This document shows, in pieces, positions 6,461-7,645 of a DNA stretch of 7,645 nucleotides. A program made the translations under genes and the position numbers. The stretch's first letter is position 1. Every line of letters begins with the position of its first letter. Source of the DNA: Candidatus Altarchaeales archaeon (GTDB taxonomy: Archaea; Altiarchaeota; Altiarchaeia; IMC4; SCGC-AAA252-I15); assembly GCA_016867655.1 (NCBI GenBank), contig VGJA01000046.1, forward strand, positions 1 through 7,645, given 5' to 3'. Under the pieces are notes generated by a model, which was given only the letters and a program-made list of their open reading frames with translations, was not told the origin of the DNA and made no database searches.

Positions 6461-6619
6461 TCAAAACAATTTAATTAAGATTCAAGCCAGAATTCGCCTG
6501 ACTTTGGTGAATATGATTGAACTGCTTTTCGTACGGCAACAGACTTTGAATGCGATAACCACCTTATACTGCGAATGCCTCAAGATGCATTTCAGTGATC
6601 TCACCAATCCACTTAAAGA
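6461..6619. other. 159-base gap without a convincing gene
   Basis: Both flanking genes end here, argC from the left and the AAA+ gene from the right, so no promoter for either is expected. I find no tRNA-like cloverleaf, no clean hairpin plus T-run terminator and no tandem repeat. TTTAATTAAG (6470-6479) is A/T-rich. A possible small reading frame on the + strand, ATG at 6513 to stop at 6671 (52 codons), begins after GGTGA but runs antisense into the AAA+ gene; its product resembles no family I know, so I do not annotate it. Confidence 0.5.
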
Positions 6620-7645
6620 TCAGCCGCTCAAATGCTTAAGCTCGATTTCAACATCAATCAACTGTTTTTGATAATCAACCATGATTTTTTTCAAATCCTT
6701 GCCGCTAATCCTCCCCTTCTCAAACTCGGATTTGGACAGGCTGATTGAATCCTCAATCTTCCTCTTCTGCCTTTCAAGCTCTTTAATCTTATTTTTCTTT
6801 TCCTCAAATTGGCTTGCAAGCACCAAGTCACGCTCGCCCCTGACCTCTTTGGTATAGTCCACAGCCGCTTCAAGCCCAAACATCGGCCTGAAATTTTCAA
6901 TCTCCTGCAGCAAATCCTTGTACAACTCCCTTTCGCCGCTCTTTTTTACTTGACCTTCAGCAAGCAGATACCAAGGTGGAAGCGAAGACTTTCTCTCCTT
7001 TAGTGTCCTCACAAAGTCGTCCATAATCGCTTCCCTCTCCAAGCCGCCGTGATAAGCTTCTTCCCAAGGAATCTCAAGAGCATGATCGCAAACAGCCTTG
7101 ATGTCAGCGCTGGAATAACCCTCAGTCAACTCCCCAAGCTTGCTAAAATCAACGTCACCTGCAACAGGACGGTTCTTTGTGTGCAATTTGAATATCTCAG
7201 CCCTTGTCTCAAAATCCGGAGCCGGAAGATAAATCAAGTCGGTGAAACGACCTGCCCTCCTCAAAGCAGGGTCGACATCCCAAGGAGCATTCGTGGAACC
7301 AATTATCATCACGCCTCTTATGGACTTAAAACCATCCATCTCGCTCAAAAACTGGTTTACAAGACGCTTTTCAGCACCCATCCCAGACTCGCGCCTGCCG
7401 GCAAGAGCGTCAACCTCGTCAAAGAAGAGTATTGCAGGGCTGTTCCTAGAAGCGCGTTCGAATATAGAGTGAAGCCTCTTCTCGCTCTCACCAGGCTCTG
7501 AAGAAATTATGTCAGTTATCTTCACATTAAAGAAAGAGGCGTTGCACTCTCCTGCAGCAGCCTTAGCAACATAAGTCTTTCCGCAGCCTGGAGGACCATA
7601 AAGCAAAACCCCGCCGCCCACTTCCTTGCCAAACTTCCTAGCAAG
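6620..7645 (-). CDS. AAA+ ATPase (Cdc48/Vps4-like) with C-terminal coiled coil, 3' part
   Basis: The last 341 residues are visible; the frame is open at the right edge, so the N-terminus, where substrate-recognition domains usually lie, is missing. GTG at 7621 is internal, because LARKFGKE continues upstream in frame. Motifs, numbered from the first visible residue, are Walker A GPPGCGKT (17-24), Walker B ILFFDE (72-77), sensor 1 GSTNAPWD (116-123), the second region of homology with ALRRAGRF (127-134) supplying arginine fingers, and GYSSADIKAVCDHA (176-189) in the helical lid. All catalytic elements look intact. After the lid come SSLPPWYLL and, from about 270 to 338, a charged heptad-like helix rich in E, K, L and I, likely a coiled coil. 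Such ATPases are cytosolic hexamers that remodel or unfold proteins. A single AAA module is seen; a second could lie outside. It is not a standard proteasomal PAN, which carries its coiled coil at the N-terminus. Confidence 0.88.
   Translation of the reverse strand, partial: LARKFGKEVGGGVLLYGPPGCGKTYVAKAAAGECNASFFNVKITDIISSEPGESEKRLHSIFERASRNSPAILFFDEVDALAGRRESGMGAEKRLVNQFLSEMDGFKSIRGVMIIGSTNAPWDVDPALRRAGRFTDLIYLPAPDFETRAEIFKLHTKNRPVAGDVDFSKLGELTEGYSSADIKAVCDHALEIPWEEAYHGGLEREAIMDDFVRTLKERKSSLPPWYLLAEGQVKKSGERELYKDLLQEIENFRPMFGLEAAVDYTKEVRGERDLVLASQFEEKKNKIKELERQKRKIEDSISLSKSEFEKGRISGKDLKKIMVDYQKQLIDVEIELKHLSG

Noticed and set aside
6461..6619. tRNA or C/D box RNA in the gap
   Set aside because: No T-loop GGTTCRA-type sequence, no paired acceptor arms, and no properly spaced RTGATGA/CTGA boxes could be found.
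6513..6671. Small + strand gene of 52 codons
   Set aside because: It has no recognisable family, overlaps the AAA+ coding sequence antisense, and GGTGA is only 2 bases from the ATG.
7049..7501. 150-codon + strand frame opposite the AAA+ gene
   Set aside because: It overlaps the Walker B, sensor and lid coding sequence of the - strand ATPase and looks like an antisense shadow.

Overview
The window reads as an ordinary chromosomal segment of an archaeon, possibly a small-genome DPANN-type lineage; the lineage is inference and no rRNA or other phylogenetic marker is present. The archaeal reading rests on an archaeal-type UMP kinase, an AAA+ ATPase of the Cdc48/Vps4 kind, and TATA-like boxes about 27 bases upstream of start codons. 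That spacing implies leaderless or nearly leaderless mRNAs, and none of the starts has a convincing Shine-Dalgarno site. Genes are tightly packed, with gaps of 3 to 50 bases except at two places.

Layout, left to right. (1) The 3' part of a TatD-family metal-dependent nuclease runs to 496. (2) A 200-base gap, 497-699, holds two different short tandem arrays: six uninterrupted 7-base units directly after the tatD stop, then a degenerate 9-base array that stops at the purM promoter. (3) purM (purine synthesis) and ilvE (branched-chain amino acid transamination) follow on the + strand, each with its own TATA-like box. (4) The UMP kinase gene pyrH lies on the - strand, convergent with ilvE (4-base gap). 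Its TTG start faces a PfkB-family kinase gene across a 48-base divergent promoter region. (5) The PfkB kinase is followed after 3 bases by a multi-pass membrane protein of unknown function, probably co-transcribed. (6) argC (arginine, or possibly lysine/arginine through a carrier protein) has its own TATA-like box, which overlaps a two-unit copy of the 7-base repeat. (7) A 159-base gap without a convincing gene precedes the 3' part of a - strand AAA+ ATPase with a C-terminal coiled coil, cut off by the window end.

The recognisable enzymes cover de novo purine synthesis (PurM), pyrimidine nucleotide supply (UMP kinase), possibly nucleoside or sugar phosphorylation (PfkB kinase), and amino acid synthesis (IlvE, ArgC). 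They are scattered single pathway members, not a pathway operon. I see no CRISPR array, insertion sequence, phage gene, toxin-antitoxin pair or defence island, and no clear case for a new multi-gene system. The least explained items are the paired 7-mer and 9-mer arrays, the kinase/membrane-protein pair, and the coiled-coil AAA+ protein.
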